Below the pieces are notes generated by a model. That model saw only the letters and a list, made by a program, of their open reading frames with translations. It ran no database searches and had not been told where the DNA came from. From contig JAAVTG010000172.1 in the NCBI GenBank assembly GCA_011947345.1, forward strand, positions 1 through 64,000: a DNA stretch of 64,000 nt. The letters are read 5' to 3'. Numbering within the stretch: position 1 is the stretch's first letter; the number at the start of each line of letters is the position of its first letter. This document shows, in pieces, positions 1 to 11,543 of the stretch. The position numbers and the translations under genes were made by a program. Origin of the DNA: Phytophthora quininea. Its lineage: Eukaryota > Oomycota > Peronosporomycetes > Peronosporales > Peronosporaceae.

Positions 1-2105
1 CCGGAATTGGTAACATGTTTCCTGGCCCAATTGTAGCTCCTCGAGCGAGATATTGGCACTGATCAGAGGCAAAACCTGGGGAGATGCTGGCAGACAGTGA
101 AGTTAGCGGCGTTGACGTGCTGTCTACTGAATAACTTCGCGTATGACGTGGCGATTGAGCTTTGGGCGATGGAGTCACAGAGAAATCCATCGATAATGAA
201 AGTTTGCGCACTGGTGAAGGAGGTGCTGCTGAGAAATCCCGTCGCAGTTCCTTTTCGGCTAGAGCGCGACACACACGCTGTTCGCATACCGACATTGCCA
301 AAATGAAGTCAGAGAATTCCCACTGCTCTTCAAGGTTGAGCGGCTCAAGTTCTGGTAGTTGATACAATTGAGACGAAAACCCTTTCCAAGTTGAGAAGAT
401 GAACTGCAGTTGGTTTGGTAAGGACTGAGGCCGAGTAGATGTTTCCCTCGCCCCACCAACACAATTTCTAACGCCGCTGGGCTCATCCTGCGTACGTACA
501 AGTGGATATAGCGCTGTCGTCGTTCTTTTGAAGCTTCTTTGCCTCCTTGTCACTCCCATTCCCACTTTGGTGCCACCACTGCTTCGACCTCATTTCGTTG
601 GTAACATTCTTTCCTTTGGTTTGGTGCTGCTCCAGAACGCAGCGGAAAGCGTACCACCACATCTCACGAAACCACAGCTTGGATTTGCATTGTTTGTCGC
701 CAGTAAAAGTTAGTTTGACGAGATCTTCACTGACCGGAAGCAAACAATTAGTAGATAATTCTACTGTTGGTGGTTCCTGACGGTCTCGATCGATACAGGA
801 CGGACGGTAACGCAGCATCCGCGAACGTTTCAAATGAGTCAGCACGTGCTCCAGCTCGGCCAAGATCGCAGCTATCTGAGAAAATCGAATTTGAGTTCAA
901 TTTCCTCCGTCACGATGTCGAAAGCTGCTAGAACCGGCCAACTCTCTTCAGGTTTTCGTCCAAGCTCAAGTTTTATCCAGACCACACGAACAAAGATCAG
1001 CTCTCGACGGGGATCTCTCGTAAAAGGTTTCCTCGCGTGGTCTCGAAAATTGGCCAAGGAATCGTGAACATCGAGTGGAGGAGACTCATTATCCGTCACA
1101 GCAGCCTCTGCTTGAGCATCCGACAGCTGGACCCAGAATGCCTCCGCATTGAGATCGGCGTAAAGTGAAGCATTTTCAAGAGTGAGCAGCTTGGACGTGA
1201 CACCGTCGGATGATTTGGGATACACAACACCAGGCTGCTGCCTTCGGTGTAAAATTTGCTCGTCCAGCTCTCGAGGAGCGAATCGAATCAACTATAAAAA
1301 AATATTAGACTCTAATGGGAAGGAAGACAAGGGATGCTTACCGGAGTGTTGAGACCGTAAGCCACGAGCGCACCATTGTGTTCACTCTGTTACCACACAC
1401 AACCATGACCTGATTCAGAGTTAGCTTTTTTAATCAAAACATCTTGTTTACTTTCCTCAACGCGGAAATGGATCCGTTCCAGTTGGATTGTCATGTCGGT
1501 CCCGGCAGCCTTGATGCGACTCTGCAACATGAGCATTTCAGTCAAAACGCTTTTTTCCAAAGACTTACTTCTTCGTATACGCACTGAGATCCATTTCACA
1601 GGGGACATCACCGACGTAGTTCCTGTTTTTGGAGTTAAGAAGCTTTGCCATATTGCAATGACGAGTTCTTTGGCGTAGCGTAGGAGAAGTTCATTCCCCC
1701 AGTCCACTTGCTTAGGGCGCAGCACCAGACACATGTCATTGATGGTAACGTCCAGAGGCCACCCAGCCACAGCCCCTAGAAGGCCCTCGACTTTGACATG
1801 GCCCACGTAACCAGCAGCCAGCTCGAAAGGAAGCTGCAGTGCATTCACGAGCTATAACAATCACATAGCATTAGCTGCTTCCTGGGGGCGAAAATCAATG
1901 CCACGCACAGATGTTTTCAAGAAGACGTCGCTCAGCTTGAAGTGACTGGGTTCTGCGCACGATGCTTTACTGTCAGCATTGAAACAAAACATCTAGATGC
2001 TTTCGTGAACCTACCGAACAGATCTCCGTGGTAGAACGACACGTTTTGCTCTGGTACCTCCACAAACAATTCGCCTAAGACGTGCTGCAACACCTCCAAG
2101 ATCAT
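1..2105 (-). pseudogene. VPS13: VPS13-like protein, N-terminal (chorein) part, partial and frame-broken
   Basis: VPS13 proteins are bridge-like lipid transporters at membrane contact sites. Read on the minus strand, an ATG at 2105 opens a chorein-type N-terminus. After two probable short introns it continues into a segment containing LQLPFELAAGYVGHVKVEG (about 1790-1850), the usual chorein core. Later come an IHFRVEE segment, a tryptophan-rich patch MWWYAF near 640, RRQRYIHLYVRR near 500, and an Ala/Ser/Pro-rich linker that runs off the left edge. Order and spacing match VPS13. An in-frame TAA lies near 1387 and there are frame changes near 865, 510 and 390. Some of these could be unrecognised introns, but several are too short to be spliced, so I read it as a decayed or badly assembled copy. 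The family call is firm; the pseudogene call is inference. Confidence 0.62.
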
Positions 2106-2313
2106 AACGTCTCTTCAAGATCGTAATGTAGCCATCTGTAGATTTTCAACCAAATATTCACACGAGATTACAAATAATAGAGGACCTATGAACCACCACC
2201 ACAAACAAATATTCACTGGGCAGACATAGAAGCATTTTTTCTTCGTGGTAGCATCGTGCATGGCCTTAACTACTCTGTTGTTTTAACTCAGTCAGTTCCT
2301 TGTAGGCCCTCTG
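2106..2313. other. Intergenic gap between VPS13-like and oxygenase remnant
   Basis: AT-rich stretch of about 200 bp between a gene start and a gene end on the minus strand. It probably holds the promoter of the VPS13-like gene. No distinct motif was recognised. Confidence 0.3.
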
Positions 2314-2974
2314 TCACATCAGTTGTCTCCCACCCGAAATTGACGCCCCCAACGTCCACTGCATCTTCTTTGGCTTTAGTTCCTCAACAAAAGCTCGCTT
2401 CTGACCCAAGCGTTCCCTCAGTTCTTTGAGTTCCGTTCCAAACTGTTGCAACTTCTGCTGCTGCTTGTCAAACCACTCCCCTGTTTTCGTAACTTCCACG
2501 ACAGGAGCATCGTCTGTGCCATTGGCTTGTGTCTCGAAAGAAGCATTGCCTACTTTAGCATGAACCCATTTCGCAGCACAATTCCGTGCATCTTGCAGGT
2601 TCGTAAATCGCTGCACACATGATGGTGTCTTCATCGAGGCAGCTGGTCCTCGCATGATCGTTTCGACTTGGACGTTATCTGGGAATTGGGTCTGGGGCAT
2701 TTCCCACGAAAATGGTTTGTCAAGAGAGGAAATTTGCTTCGTTAATCACTCACAACGACTCCCAAGAGCAGTCGAAAACTCGACCGCCTTTTCATCCGAT
2801 TCATCCAAAGAGACCGAGTACTTCAAGAACTCTTCGATCACGTGGCACAGTAAACCGGGTTCATCATTCTTAAACCTCGTCGCCACATTCTCAAATACGA
2901 TTTTGTCCTCGGATGCGACCACCCATTTCCAAAGAAGCCCGCCCCACTTTGAGCAGCACAAGATAGTATCACTT
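2314..2974 (-). pseudogene. 2OG-Fe(II) oxygenase paralogue 1, C-terminal segment (3' of transposon insertions)
   Basis: Minus-strand coding sequence that aligns with the C-terminal part of the other oxygenase paralogues in the window. It contains LLWKWVVASEDKIVFENV, then FSWEMPQTQFPDN, then a DARNCAAKW segment and the conserved tail motif VTKTGEWF followed by a charged coiled-coil-like end. A frame change sits near 2700-2750. Immediately upstream, at 2974, the gene is cut by the terminal repeat of a pogo-like element. The N-terminal two thirds resume beyond 5313 and beyond 9444. This is a fragment of a single gene split by two insertions and is non-functional as it stands. Confidence 0.75.
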
Positions 2975-3315
2975 ACCGTATAACCTATGTCTTAGAGCGC
3001 ACCCAAGGACCACCAAGTTGTGTTGTTGTAGGAAATGCTAAGGAAAGTACAGGTGCAATGCAGTGCCAAACATTTCTCAATCCAGCTGTAAATTAACGTC
3101 TCTCCCAACCACTGGCTGCCGCCTCGATGACCACCGTCAGTGTCGGACTGACGGCGAAAGTCGATTGAGGGGAGCTTACGCTCTAGCAGGGTTGTCGCCT
3201 TCGTGGTTAATGCCCCGTCCGATGCGAAGAGGTACGATGTAGTATCTACTGTTGCGCTGGTGCTGCTTCCCTACTAATAAATGGTTGTTGTGTTGATGAA
3301 CAGGTCCCCATGCCT

Positions 3316-3382
3316 ACTGCAGTAGCTCAACGGAAGAGCACCCGACTCCCACGTAGGTGAAGGTTCGATTCCTTTCTGCAGT
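3316..3382 (+). tRNA. tRNA-Gly(CCC)-like sequence, probably the head of a tRNA-derived SINE
   Basis: The 7-bp acceptor stem ACTGCAG / CTGCAGT pairs perfectly. The D-arm (GCTC / GAGC) and T-arm are present, with T-loop TTCGATT. The A box TAGCTCAACGG (3323-3333) and B box GGTTCGATTCC (3362-3372) match the Pol III consensus exactly. The anticodon loop CTCCCAC would give CCC (Gly), but the 3' half of the anticodon stem and the variable loop are shortened, so the total is only 67 nt. It is therefore a degenerate tRNA or the tRNA-related head of a SINE, not a convincing functional tRNA. It lies inside a DNA transposon. Confidence 0.55.
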
Positions 3383-3551
3383 GACGATGACCGCAAGGGC
3401 AGGCTAAAGTGCAGACACCAAGGGTGGAAGAGGCGTTCAAGTGTCGAGACGTTTAAGGGGCGCAAGTGTCGATACCGAACCGTTGCAGTGGACAGTCACC
3501 CAGATTTAGAGCGCACAGGTATACACGGTAACACGAAAGATTTTGCGGTCT

Positions 3552-5063
3552 TTATTCGTCATCATTGTCTTCCTTTTGCAGCTCCTCGATATCGTTTCTG
3601 GGGTCTACCGCTTCAATAGGAATGTCCAAGTCTTGCAGCAAGCGTATCAGCAATTGCCAGTCCGGCTCGGCGGTCTCCGACGGTGCCATGCTTGCGGCTT
3701 GAGCGTCAGCAATTCGTGCTCCCTTGAAGTCATTCACGATCGTCGTAGTCGCTAGCCCAGCCCACGCCGATTTGATCCAGCCGATGACGTCCTTGCGCTG
3801 AGGAGACGCCATCTTGAAGCGACTCGAGGGTTCCAGGTGGCGCACTTGGTGGAGCAGGAAGTCCACCCAACTCTTTCGGAGCTGATCCTTCAGGGGCTTG
3901 TTCCAGGCAACATCAGCGGGCCGGCACGTGTAGGTATATCCTGGCGGAATGCACATGAGGTGGACGTTGATACAGCGCGCAAATATCAAGACGTCCTCTC
4001 GCCAGTGCCCTGAGAAATCGTCCCATAGAAGAAGAATGGGTTCGTGCATGTTGGTACGCCGGCCAAAGTGGTAGCTGAGGAAGGCGATCGACAGCTCGCT
4101 GTTCCACCAGCCAGCTTGATTGCTGTAAATCTGCACACCTGTCTGCAGCGGGCACACTTCACCCCATATCTTGCGCCCAACCCCGTGACGCAGCACCTTG
4201 TTGTCCCGCGCTGTTTCCTCAACTGTAGACGGCTTTGTCTTGAAGACCAAGAAGGGCTCGGTTTTGAAGCCATCGCTTCGTCCGAGCAGCATCACAGTCA
4301 CACGCTCCTTGCTCTTGCCTGCACACTTCACCCAGATCGTTTTTGCGCCCCGGCTGCCAATGGTAGAAGCAGGAATATACTCGTAGTTGACAGCTGAGAA
4401 AGGTTAGTTAGAAAGGTTATATCACAGCGTTTAAAGTTGACAGCCATCAGCACTTACCCGTTTGGTCTGCGTTGTACACGGTAGTGATCTTAAACTCCTG
4501 CATCTTCGTGCGCACCGCCGCAGCAAACTCTGCTGCCACAATCTCCGCGTCCTTAGTGTGGTCTGGCCTGCACGCGTGCGGCGCCGGATTGAGAGCTTGT
4601 GGCGCCGCAAGAAGTGCTTGCGCCAGCACCACGACGCTTTAAACGTTCCTGGAGCCCCACCCAACGTTCTGTAGATCTCGATTGCTTGTAGTTTTAGCAT
4701 TAGACTCGTCACAGGCACCCCATCGCGGCGTAGGTCGTTAATCCAGGCTACAAGGTGCTCCTCACTCAGGGTAGACAGTGTGGTGCCCATGCCTTTCGGC
4801 GGGCGCGTGAGTGCTCTCGAGCTCCGCTGGCACATTTGGCCTCAATGACCTCACGCACAGCCTTCCAAGAGTAAACTTGACGTTTTTTGGCTTTAATCTT
4901 GTCGCTTGTCACTTCTGGAAAAAGTTAGCAATAGTTTGGGCCATAGAAGATTGATCTAAAAGCGTAGAACATGGAGCTTGTAAGCATAAGACACTCCAAC
5001 CCGTTTAAATTGCTTCGGTTTGGCTCCTTTGCCTTTGACGCGAGGCCGCCCTACCGGCGCCAT
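3552..5063 (-). pseudogene. Pogo/CENP-B-like DDE transposase of the 2976-5312 element
   Basis: The minus-strand start at 5063 gives a basic N-terminus with an AT-hook-like GRPRVKGKGAKPK. An exon with a CENP-B/Tc5-type helix-turn-helix follows, including SWKAVREVIEAK and, in another frame, LSEEHLVAWINDLRRDGVP. The DDE core is open from 4331 to 3552. It shows GRSDGFKTEPFLVFKTKP, WWNSELSIAFLSYHFG, then LLLWDDFSGHW (catalytic Asp) and PPGYTYTCRPADVAWNKPLK, the place of the third acidic residue. The C-terminus is acidic. A frame change near 4820 and a gap between the HTH and DDE parts (about 4390-4450, possibly an intron) suggest decay, although the DDE domain itself is uninterrupted. Confidence 0.7.
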
Positions 5064-5313
5064 TGGTACCTGGAAAATGTGGAAATGATAGCTGAACTAA
5101 ACTCGTGGGGATAGCGGCGCTGAATTTGGCGCCAAAACACAAAATCGGTTGGTTGTGCATGACGCTCGAAGATATATACTACCAAAAGTATGTATTTTAC
5201 CGGTGTGCTTTATGATATATCGCGCGAGATAGCAATGACAGCCCAAGCATTGATTGGCTAATTGAAGGTGAGACTTATGATATGTGGCCGCTCTAAGACA
5301 TAGGTTATACGGT

Positions 5314-5343
5314 GACTGCACAGCACCTTCCATAGCCCCTTAA
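5314..5343 (-). pseudogene. Thirty-base island of oxygenase paralogue 1 trapped between two transposons
   Basis: Joined on the minus strand at TTAA to the sequence at 9445 and beyond, these bases continue the oxygenase frame: ...AHEALFKGLWKVLCS. That corresponds to AHEALLRVGIVKALALGD in the paralogue at 61.1 kb. The island ends at the inverted repeat of the pogo-like element. Confidence 0.65.
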
Positions 5344-8300
5344 CCCCTTGAGCCCGAAGGCGTGGATCTTACAAGATAACGGGCATTCCTTAACGTGGAC
5401 CATACATGTTAAGGGATATTATACTTTCTTGTTGTATTGACCCTTACAAACCTCAAGTCAAGGAGGGGTAGGCGATGTATCCTAGCTTTCCCAATGGTCA
5501 ACATAGACAGCCCTGTTAGAAAGTCCATTTGCAGATCAAACTGGCATATAACATATGCATTTTGTGGAAGAGAGCGCCCCGCCACTCAAATTCTTGCCTC
5601 ACTTCCAGATTTTTCCGCTCGGCCACAGAATCTGACGCTGCCACACAAAATGGCGTTCCAAGCTCGCTGGCGCGAGCTGAAGAAGGATGGCTGGACCTCC
5701 AAGCGGCCCAAAGGTCTTTCAGTCGACTTCACGTATCTGAAGCCCGGCAAGACAGTGAAGGACATCGAAGGAGAAGACGTTTTCGTTGGCGAGGAAGCAC
5801 TGATGAAGTATTTGAACAAGATTGACCTTGGTAATTCTGCGTACTGTATTGGTGGTTGTCAGTTATACTTACTGATCGTGTTATTTGAGCAGATGCGCTG
5901 CGGGCGAAAAAGAAGGCACGGCGCGAAGGATCCGCTCATGCCGCGCGACGTCGAAATGTTGCAAAAGCTACGAAAGGCAGAACATCCGTGGCAGAACGTA
6001 CGTATATTTCACGCTGAATGGTTCGTATGGGGTTTATCCTAATCCTTGTGTACTTGTGTTTTAGCTTGCCGCGTCGACAAACTGGTCGAGAGCCTGCCAC
6101 ATGTCGGTACGCCACCCCGGACGCACCAATCCTTGACTCCCGCATCGTCTTCAGAGCCTGTGTTGACCCAACGCCAAGCGCGCCACAGGATCAGGCAGTC
6201 CTGCAAGTTGTTTCCCCAAATCATTCAACGTTTTCGCCAGATAGCGACGGCGAACAGTCCCGTGCAAGCCCCACAGGTAATATCTTGTATGGTACAAGTT
6301 TGTATTTATCTAATCATGTATCTGGCATTCTAATGTGCACTAGGTGTATCTCTCAGTCCCAGAAACCTCGATCCAGATTTTGAGAAGGCATAGGACGACT
6401 CAGATGACGCCAACGAAGATGGCAAGCAGTCTGAAAGAAATGCCGAACGAGCTGTGCTTGATGAAGAATCGAAGGAGGACTCTCTATTCGATGCCCAGTC
6501 TACCGCAGGTGAGTTAAACGTGTATGTACATGTTACGGTTGGAGCTAACGTGTATTTTACCTTTATGCTATATCTAAAGAGTCAATCATATCGAGGCTAA
6601 CGAAGACCCAAGTAACTATGCGGGGTTTCAATCGGACGCTGAGAACGATGATGGCGACGATGAAGATGATCCTGTTGAAACCGTTGAACCTGGGGTGGTG
6701 CACCTACCTGTTCCGCCTGAAATGCGGTTTGATGAGAGCCTGTTGTCGTCCCTCGGCGGCATGGCAAACGTTGCGGCTGGTGCCGTACCAGATGCAATTT
6801 TGAAGGACCTAGGCGTGAATGGCTGGTCGGACTTAGCGACGCACACGCCGTACGATTACTTGCAAGAGCCTTACGAGGCCCGATCACCTGACGCTATGCG
6901 CCAAGATTACCCGCGACTATACAATGGCGACTCGGGGCCAACTCCAAGAGCTCTAGACGCTGCTTCAACTCCGTCAGGAGCATTCTTCTATTTCTTACAG
7001 CCGCAGTTGTGGGAGCATATTGCTGCGGAGACCAAAAATTACTTCGAGGCGAGTGTTGACGAGCGCGTTGGAGGCCAACACGCTAAACAACTCAAGCGAA
7101 AGCTCAAGCACCCTGAGTTCAAGGTCAAGTCGCGTGATGCCATACGCGAGGACGTGTTGAAGGCCCAACCAATCGAGGCGAGAGAGCTCTATGTCTTTTA
7201 GGCCTATTGATAGCACGGTCTATCGTTCCTAACAAGGAAAAACTTGCCCATCATTGGAAAATTAGGGATGAAGGTGCCATACCGCGAGGTTGCTTCGGGC
7301 GCTTCATGGTGCGCGACCGGTTCATGCATATCTCGCGAAATCTACATTTCAGCCGGAACGATGACCCAAGGGCTGCCACGGATCGCGCCTGGAAACTCCG
7401 TCCTGTTGTTGACGCACTTCAAGATCGCTTTGCGGCTGGGTATACGCCGCCTGCCATCATGGCATTCGACGAGGCGATGCTGCCTTCGCGCTCGACGTTC
7501 AACCGGATGCGCGTTTACATCAAGGACAAGCCCCACAAATGGGGCACCAAGCTGTTCATGTTATGCTGTTCTCATACGGCCTACTGCATTCGGTAAGTGT
7601 CAGGTGTGTCTTCGGGCACGCCTGCTTTTTTTGACGTCTAAGTTTTGTTATCGTGTATGGTCCGTACTAACGCAATAGTATATTGTATGATACAGATTTG
7701 AAGTATACTGCGGAAAAAGAGAGAGCAGGCCAGACAAGTTCGACGGATCACAAGTCCGGTCCTGCCGCAGTAGTGCGCAATCTGCAGCAAGTCTTCGATC
7801 CCACAGCCCCACCCACTGGCGAGATGAGACTCGTCGTGATGGATCGATTCTACTCGTCGGTGCCATTGTCGCTGCAGCTCCTGACAATGGGCTTTTACTC
7901 AATTGGCACGGTTAGGACGGATCGCAAAGGACTGAGTACGCAGTTGATTCCTAAGAAGGAAGGGGACAAGAAGAAGCCGCCGAAGATACCGAAGAACAGA
8001 CCGAAGAACATCGAACGGGGTACGTTCATTGTGGCTAAAGCCTTGCAGGTTCCAGAGATGCGAGTGTTGCGGTGGTGGGACACACGAGCCGTGCATATGT
8101 TGAGTACTGGCGGCAGCGTGCAGCCTGACCGCATTATCCGACGCGACACGATGACAGGAGAGCAGCAGGAAGTGGCTTGCCCCCGTATCGTCAAAGATTA
8201 CCAGACGTACATGGGGGCGTGGACGTGCACGACCAGCTGCGCCTCCAAAGGTAGTGTTGCTATCTTGTATGTACATGTTAGAGGTATTCTAATCGTGTAT

Positions 8301-9444
8301 ACTACATGCTCCAGGTACTCGCTGCAGCTTTGCATCAAGTACAAGAAGTACTACAAGGGGCTATTTCTTGGCCTCGTCGACTTGGCGATTATCAACGCTT
8401 TCATCGTCTTCAATACTGCCCGTGCAAATTCCAGTCTTCCCAAGTTCAGCCACGTGAAATTTTTAAAACAGCTTCATATCGAGCTGTGTCAGCTCCGGGA
8501 TGAAGACTGGGAAGCACTCATAACTAACGAGAGCTTTCAAGCGACACCGTCGAACTCGTGTAACGCAAACATCGGCCGTCGTATGAAACACAAGTCCCTT
8601 CAAAACGATGAGTGGAGATCTGGAAACAACAACCAAGGCCGGAAGCGCCGAACACGAGCATGCAAGGTGTGCTCGCTTCTCAATGGCAGCAGTAACGCTC
8701 GCGGTGGCGATTCTTCAACGTACTGCAGTACGTGTAAGTTGCAAAATGCGTCGAAAAACCTATGGCATGGCGTGTGTTCCTGTGTGAGAAGAAGCGCCAC
8801 ACGATCACGGGCGAGCTTCGTTCCTGCTTCGACATCTGGCACAAGTGCTGGGCTAATGGAAACATGGCACCTGCACCGACGCGCGGGGAAGCGATCGATC
8901 CGCGCACGAGCTCCGGCGCAGCACCAAGCCGAAGTCGATGGAGAAGAGGGGAGCAGGAGCGGCGGGAATGCAAATGATGAATCCACGGGGCTGGCCCACA
9001 GCCGCCGAAGCGGGCCCGTCGCCTACTCGACGAGTCAGCGTCTGATTGAACAGCTGATGACGACCCTCCATTTCTATTGAGTTTCAGTATAGCAAAATAT
9101 CACGCCATTCTGATCAGTTGCAAATGCTTGTTCTGATGCTATTATGTACTTCCTGCTCACGGCTGTGTTCATCGATGCAGTGGCTCGATCACGCGCTCGC
9201 ACCGGTTTTGATGCACCACATACATGTTTTGAACGCAAACATGTATTTTTGACTGCCGAATTATGAACCATACACGATACCGAGGGTCTCCTCTCTCGAC
9301 GTTTAGGTTTAGCTCTAGTCTGTCCACTATACAAGTTACGGAAATATATAGAACTTTATATTTTAACCCTTCCCGCACGTACACGTTAGACATCCTCGAG
9401 GCGTTAGTGCGAATGGGGTACGGTACTACTCCGGTCTCAAGGGG
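5344..9444 (+). mobile_element. piggyBac element with TTAA target duplications
   Basis: The left end is TTAA (5340-5343) followed by CCCCTTGAGCCCGAAG. The right end, read inward from TTAA (9445-9448), is CCCCTTGAGACCGGAG, giving 14 of 16 matches. TTAA duplication and CCC-starting ends are diagnostic of piggyBac. The element is 4,101 bp and carries a piggyBac-type transposase gene on the plus strand. Removing it and one TTAA restores the reading frame of the interrupted minus-strand oxygenase exactly. Confidence 0.88.
5650..9080 (+). pseudogene. piggyBac-type (DDE_Tnp_1_7) transposase, intron-containing, with stop and frameshift
   Basis: Start ATG at 5650 (FQARWRELKKDGW). Exon 1 ends at 5830. 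An intron of 62 bp (5831-5892, GT...AG) splices cleanly into a basic segment, and further introns are likely at about 5998-6063, 6285-6345, 7592-7694 and 8251-8313. The catalytic core is recognisable: FDEAMLPSRSTFNRMRVYIK, DKPHKWGTKLFMLCC, VVMDRFYSSVPL, MGFYSIGTVRTDRKG, CPRIVKDYQTYMG. The C-terminal zinc-binding tail has CKVCSLL and YCSTC. Lesions are an in-frame TAG near 6391 and a frame change near 7199 just before GLLIARSIVPNKEK, so the copy is probably inactive though young. Confidence 0.8.
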
Positions 9445-11543
9445 TTAAAAAGGGCTTCATGGGCATACCCACTTTCCAATTCGTCCACCACTATCAGTAA
9501 CAAACTCATCTCGTTTTTCCCGGTGCCTTTTAGCGCGTGAAGAACAGTTTCCTCGATGCCATCCCAGCCGAAAGCGCGCAAAATGGAACAGACCGCTGGT
9601 GTGAGAGATTCCCGGTTTGCTTTGGGATCAAGCTTCCCCAAAATTTATTGAAAAACTGGTTGACGAGTGTGGGATCCCCAGCGTCAATCAACAGCTTGCA
9701 CATTGATGGGTAAAACTCGGCTGGATAGTCCGTATCCTCGCTCCCTAAGCTGTTGTATCGTGAGTATGTGTTGTTCAGCAAAGAACCCAGGACCTTCTTC
9801 AATATCCCAACATCGGGAGTGCCCTGCTGTCGCAAATCTTCAACCGCGGCTTGATCGCTAATAAACTTCAGCGCAATCTCCGCTACTTTCGCTGCGGGAT
9901 ATACAACAAGCGCACACCTTGCGTACGTGGTAATCCTTGTAGCCGCTTCGTTACCCACGCCTTCTTCATATCTACTGCTACTGAACGGTCTCCAAATTCG
10001 AGATTGCGTGTGCTGTTCGGGATTCAGGAAGTTGAATTCTACCTTTGGCTCCTTTATCTCTCCGAGCCGCTGCCCGTTCATTGAATACCACACGATCGAT
10101 TCGCTCTCACTCAAAAAATCGTCCGTGTAATATTTAACTTCATGGGACAAATAAGCCATAAAAAGAAAACCTTCTTGTTGAAGGGGATGGCAGCATTTGC
10201 TTCTTCTAGCGCGTGCAACTGTACAGAATCGATGTCTTTCAGTGTCTTTACTCCCTTCCCACATATATGTTTCTCCGTGTACTGGTGCGCTAGCAGCAAA
10301 GCAAACTAACCATCGCCATCAACCATATTGTTGATGGAGATAACGAGAGCATGAGATACCGGTTTGTTATTATCACGTAGCAAGTGACGCGAAGTAGCCG
10401 GCAAGCAGATCGAATACTCCAGTACCACTCGATATCCCCGCGCAACTTTCTCGACGGTATGGTCGGCATCAGTAATAAACACTGCATATTGCGCGTGGTA
10501 CGCTGCTGATCCATCGCTCTTTCCAAAATTATAACGATACTGCTTCGCTGAGTTTGGATACACAATCAAATCCCCTCCTTTGTGAACACTCGGTAGCTGA
10601 ACAGCCAGGGTCGAAATTGTACCATCTTCCAGATCAGTAGCTGTGTGCTTGGTACACGGTCCATTTTCAGCGTAAATTATCATCTTCTTCAGTGTGGACT
10701 CTAACAAAATTCCTTTGTAACCAAAGCGCTCTGCGATCACCTAGACCAATTTCTTTATCTCACGGTCCCATATCGGGTGTCGAATAGATATTGATCAGGT
10801 TCCAACTCACAGCAAACGCAATCACCCGAAGATTGTCCCTTCCCAACTGCAAGTATTTCCCGAGCAACCTTCTCACTCAAAAGGAAACACAAAACCTCCC
10901 ACATCTTTCACGGTGTTGATGCTGCAACATCTAGTTGGAACCAGCCAAGATTTCAAGTATCTTGACTAGTGACCAACATCGGCGACCAACACTTTCTGGT
11001 CCCGGTTGACGTGAACTTTATTTTGGCGCTAACTGTGATGGGGACGAACCACAGCCACGAGAAGGCGTGACAAGGCGCTCTGAAGGATGTGGCGAGCGGT
11101 AAGAAGGCGTATCAAATGTTGACGAGGATGCAAGATTATGTAGGTCCCAGCAGCACAGGAGCAGCGCCCCATGCTGTTTAACTCTCTTTTAATGCACTCA
11201 CTTTTCAATTTGAAGTCGTCGTCGCAGGCGCGACACAACACACGGCCATCACTGGCTGCGCTGGTAAGTTAGCTTGTCCCCCGAAGCTGAATTCGACAGA
11301 TTCTTTGCTCGCTCGAGCCAGCAACTTGCTCACTTGCATACACACTCCTCCCGAAGGACCGGGCACGTCTTCTGGGCCACTGTCTCCATCGAAAGGCCGC
11401 TCTAATTTTTGTTCAAAGCCCGCATATTGGTCCTTGTACACACCACCGCAATCCAGCCTGTCAGGAGTTCTCTCGGTCATCTTCGGCTGGAGTTTTTTTC
11501 GATAATGAGGGCCGAGATCGGTTTGGTACATTTTCCATATCAT
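9445..11543 (-). pseudogene. 2OG-Fe(II) oxygenase paralogue 1, N-terminal and central segments
   Basis: Minus strand. 11543-11205 encodes the N-terminal region (VSKLLARASKESVEFSFGGQ, like the QISKLLTRADKQSGEFCFSGQ region of the 59-kb paralogue). 10740-10306 is the double-stranded beta-helix: GGDLIVYPNSAKQYRY, then TDADHTVEKVARGYRVVLEYS with the distal iron-binding His and the 2OG-binding Arg. In place of the usual HxD the sequence reads TKHTATDLEDG, so the metal site looks altered. 10264-9460 is the middle helical region (AEFYPSMCKLLIDAGDPTLVNQFFNKFW). A TAG interrupts at about 10741 and frame changes occur near 10300 and 9620. The gene is cut at 9445 by piggyBac. Confidence 0.75.

Larger units (their letters stand above)
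2976..5312 (-). mobile_element. Pogo/Tc1-like DNA transposon with 25-bp terminal inverted repeats
   Basis: The sequence at 2975-2999 is the exact reverse complement of 5289-5313, a 25-bp perfect inverted repeat that begins ACCGTATAACC. Flanks read TTA on the left and TGA on the right, consistent with a TA target duplication with one mutated base. Between the repeats lies a minus-strand DDE transposase (3552-5063) and a tRNA-like block (3316-3382). The element sits inside an oxygenase coding region whose homology resumes on both sides. Confidence 0.75.

Noticed and set aside
3316..3382. Functional tRNA-Gly(CCC)
   Set aside because: The 3' anticodon stem does not pair and the variable loop is nearly absent; a SINE or pseudo-tRNA is more likely.
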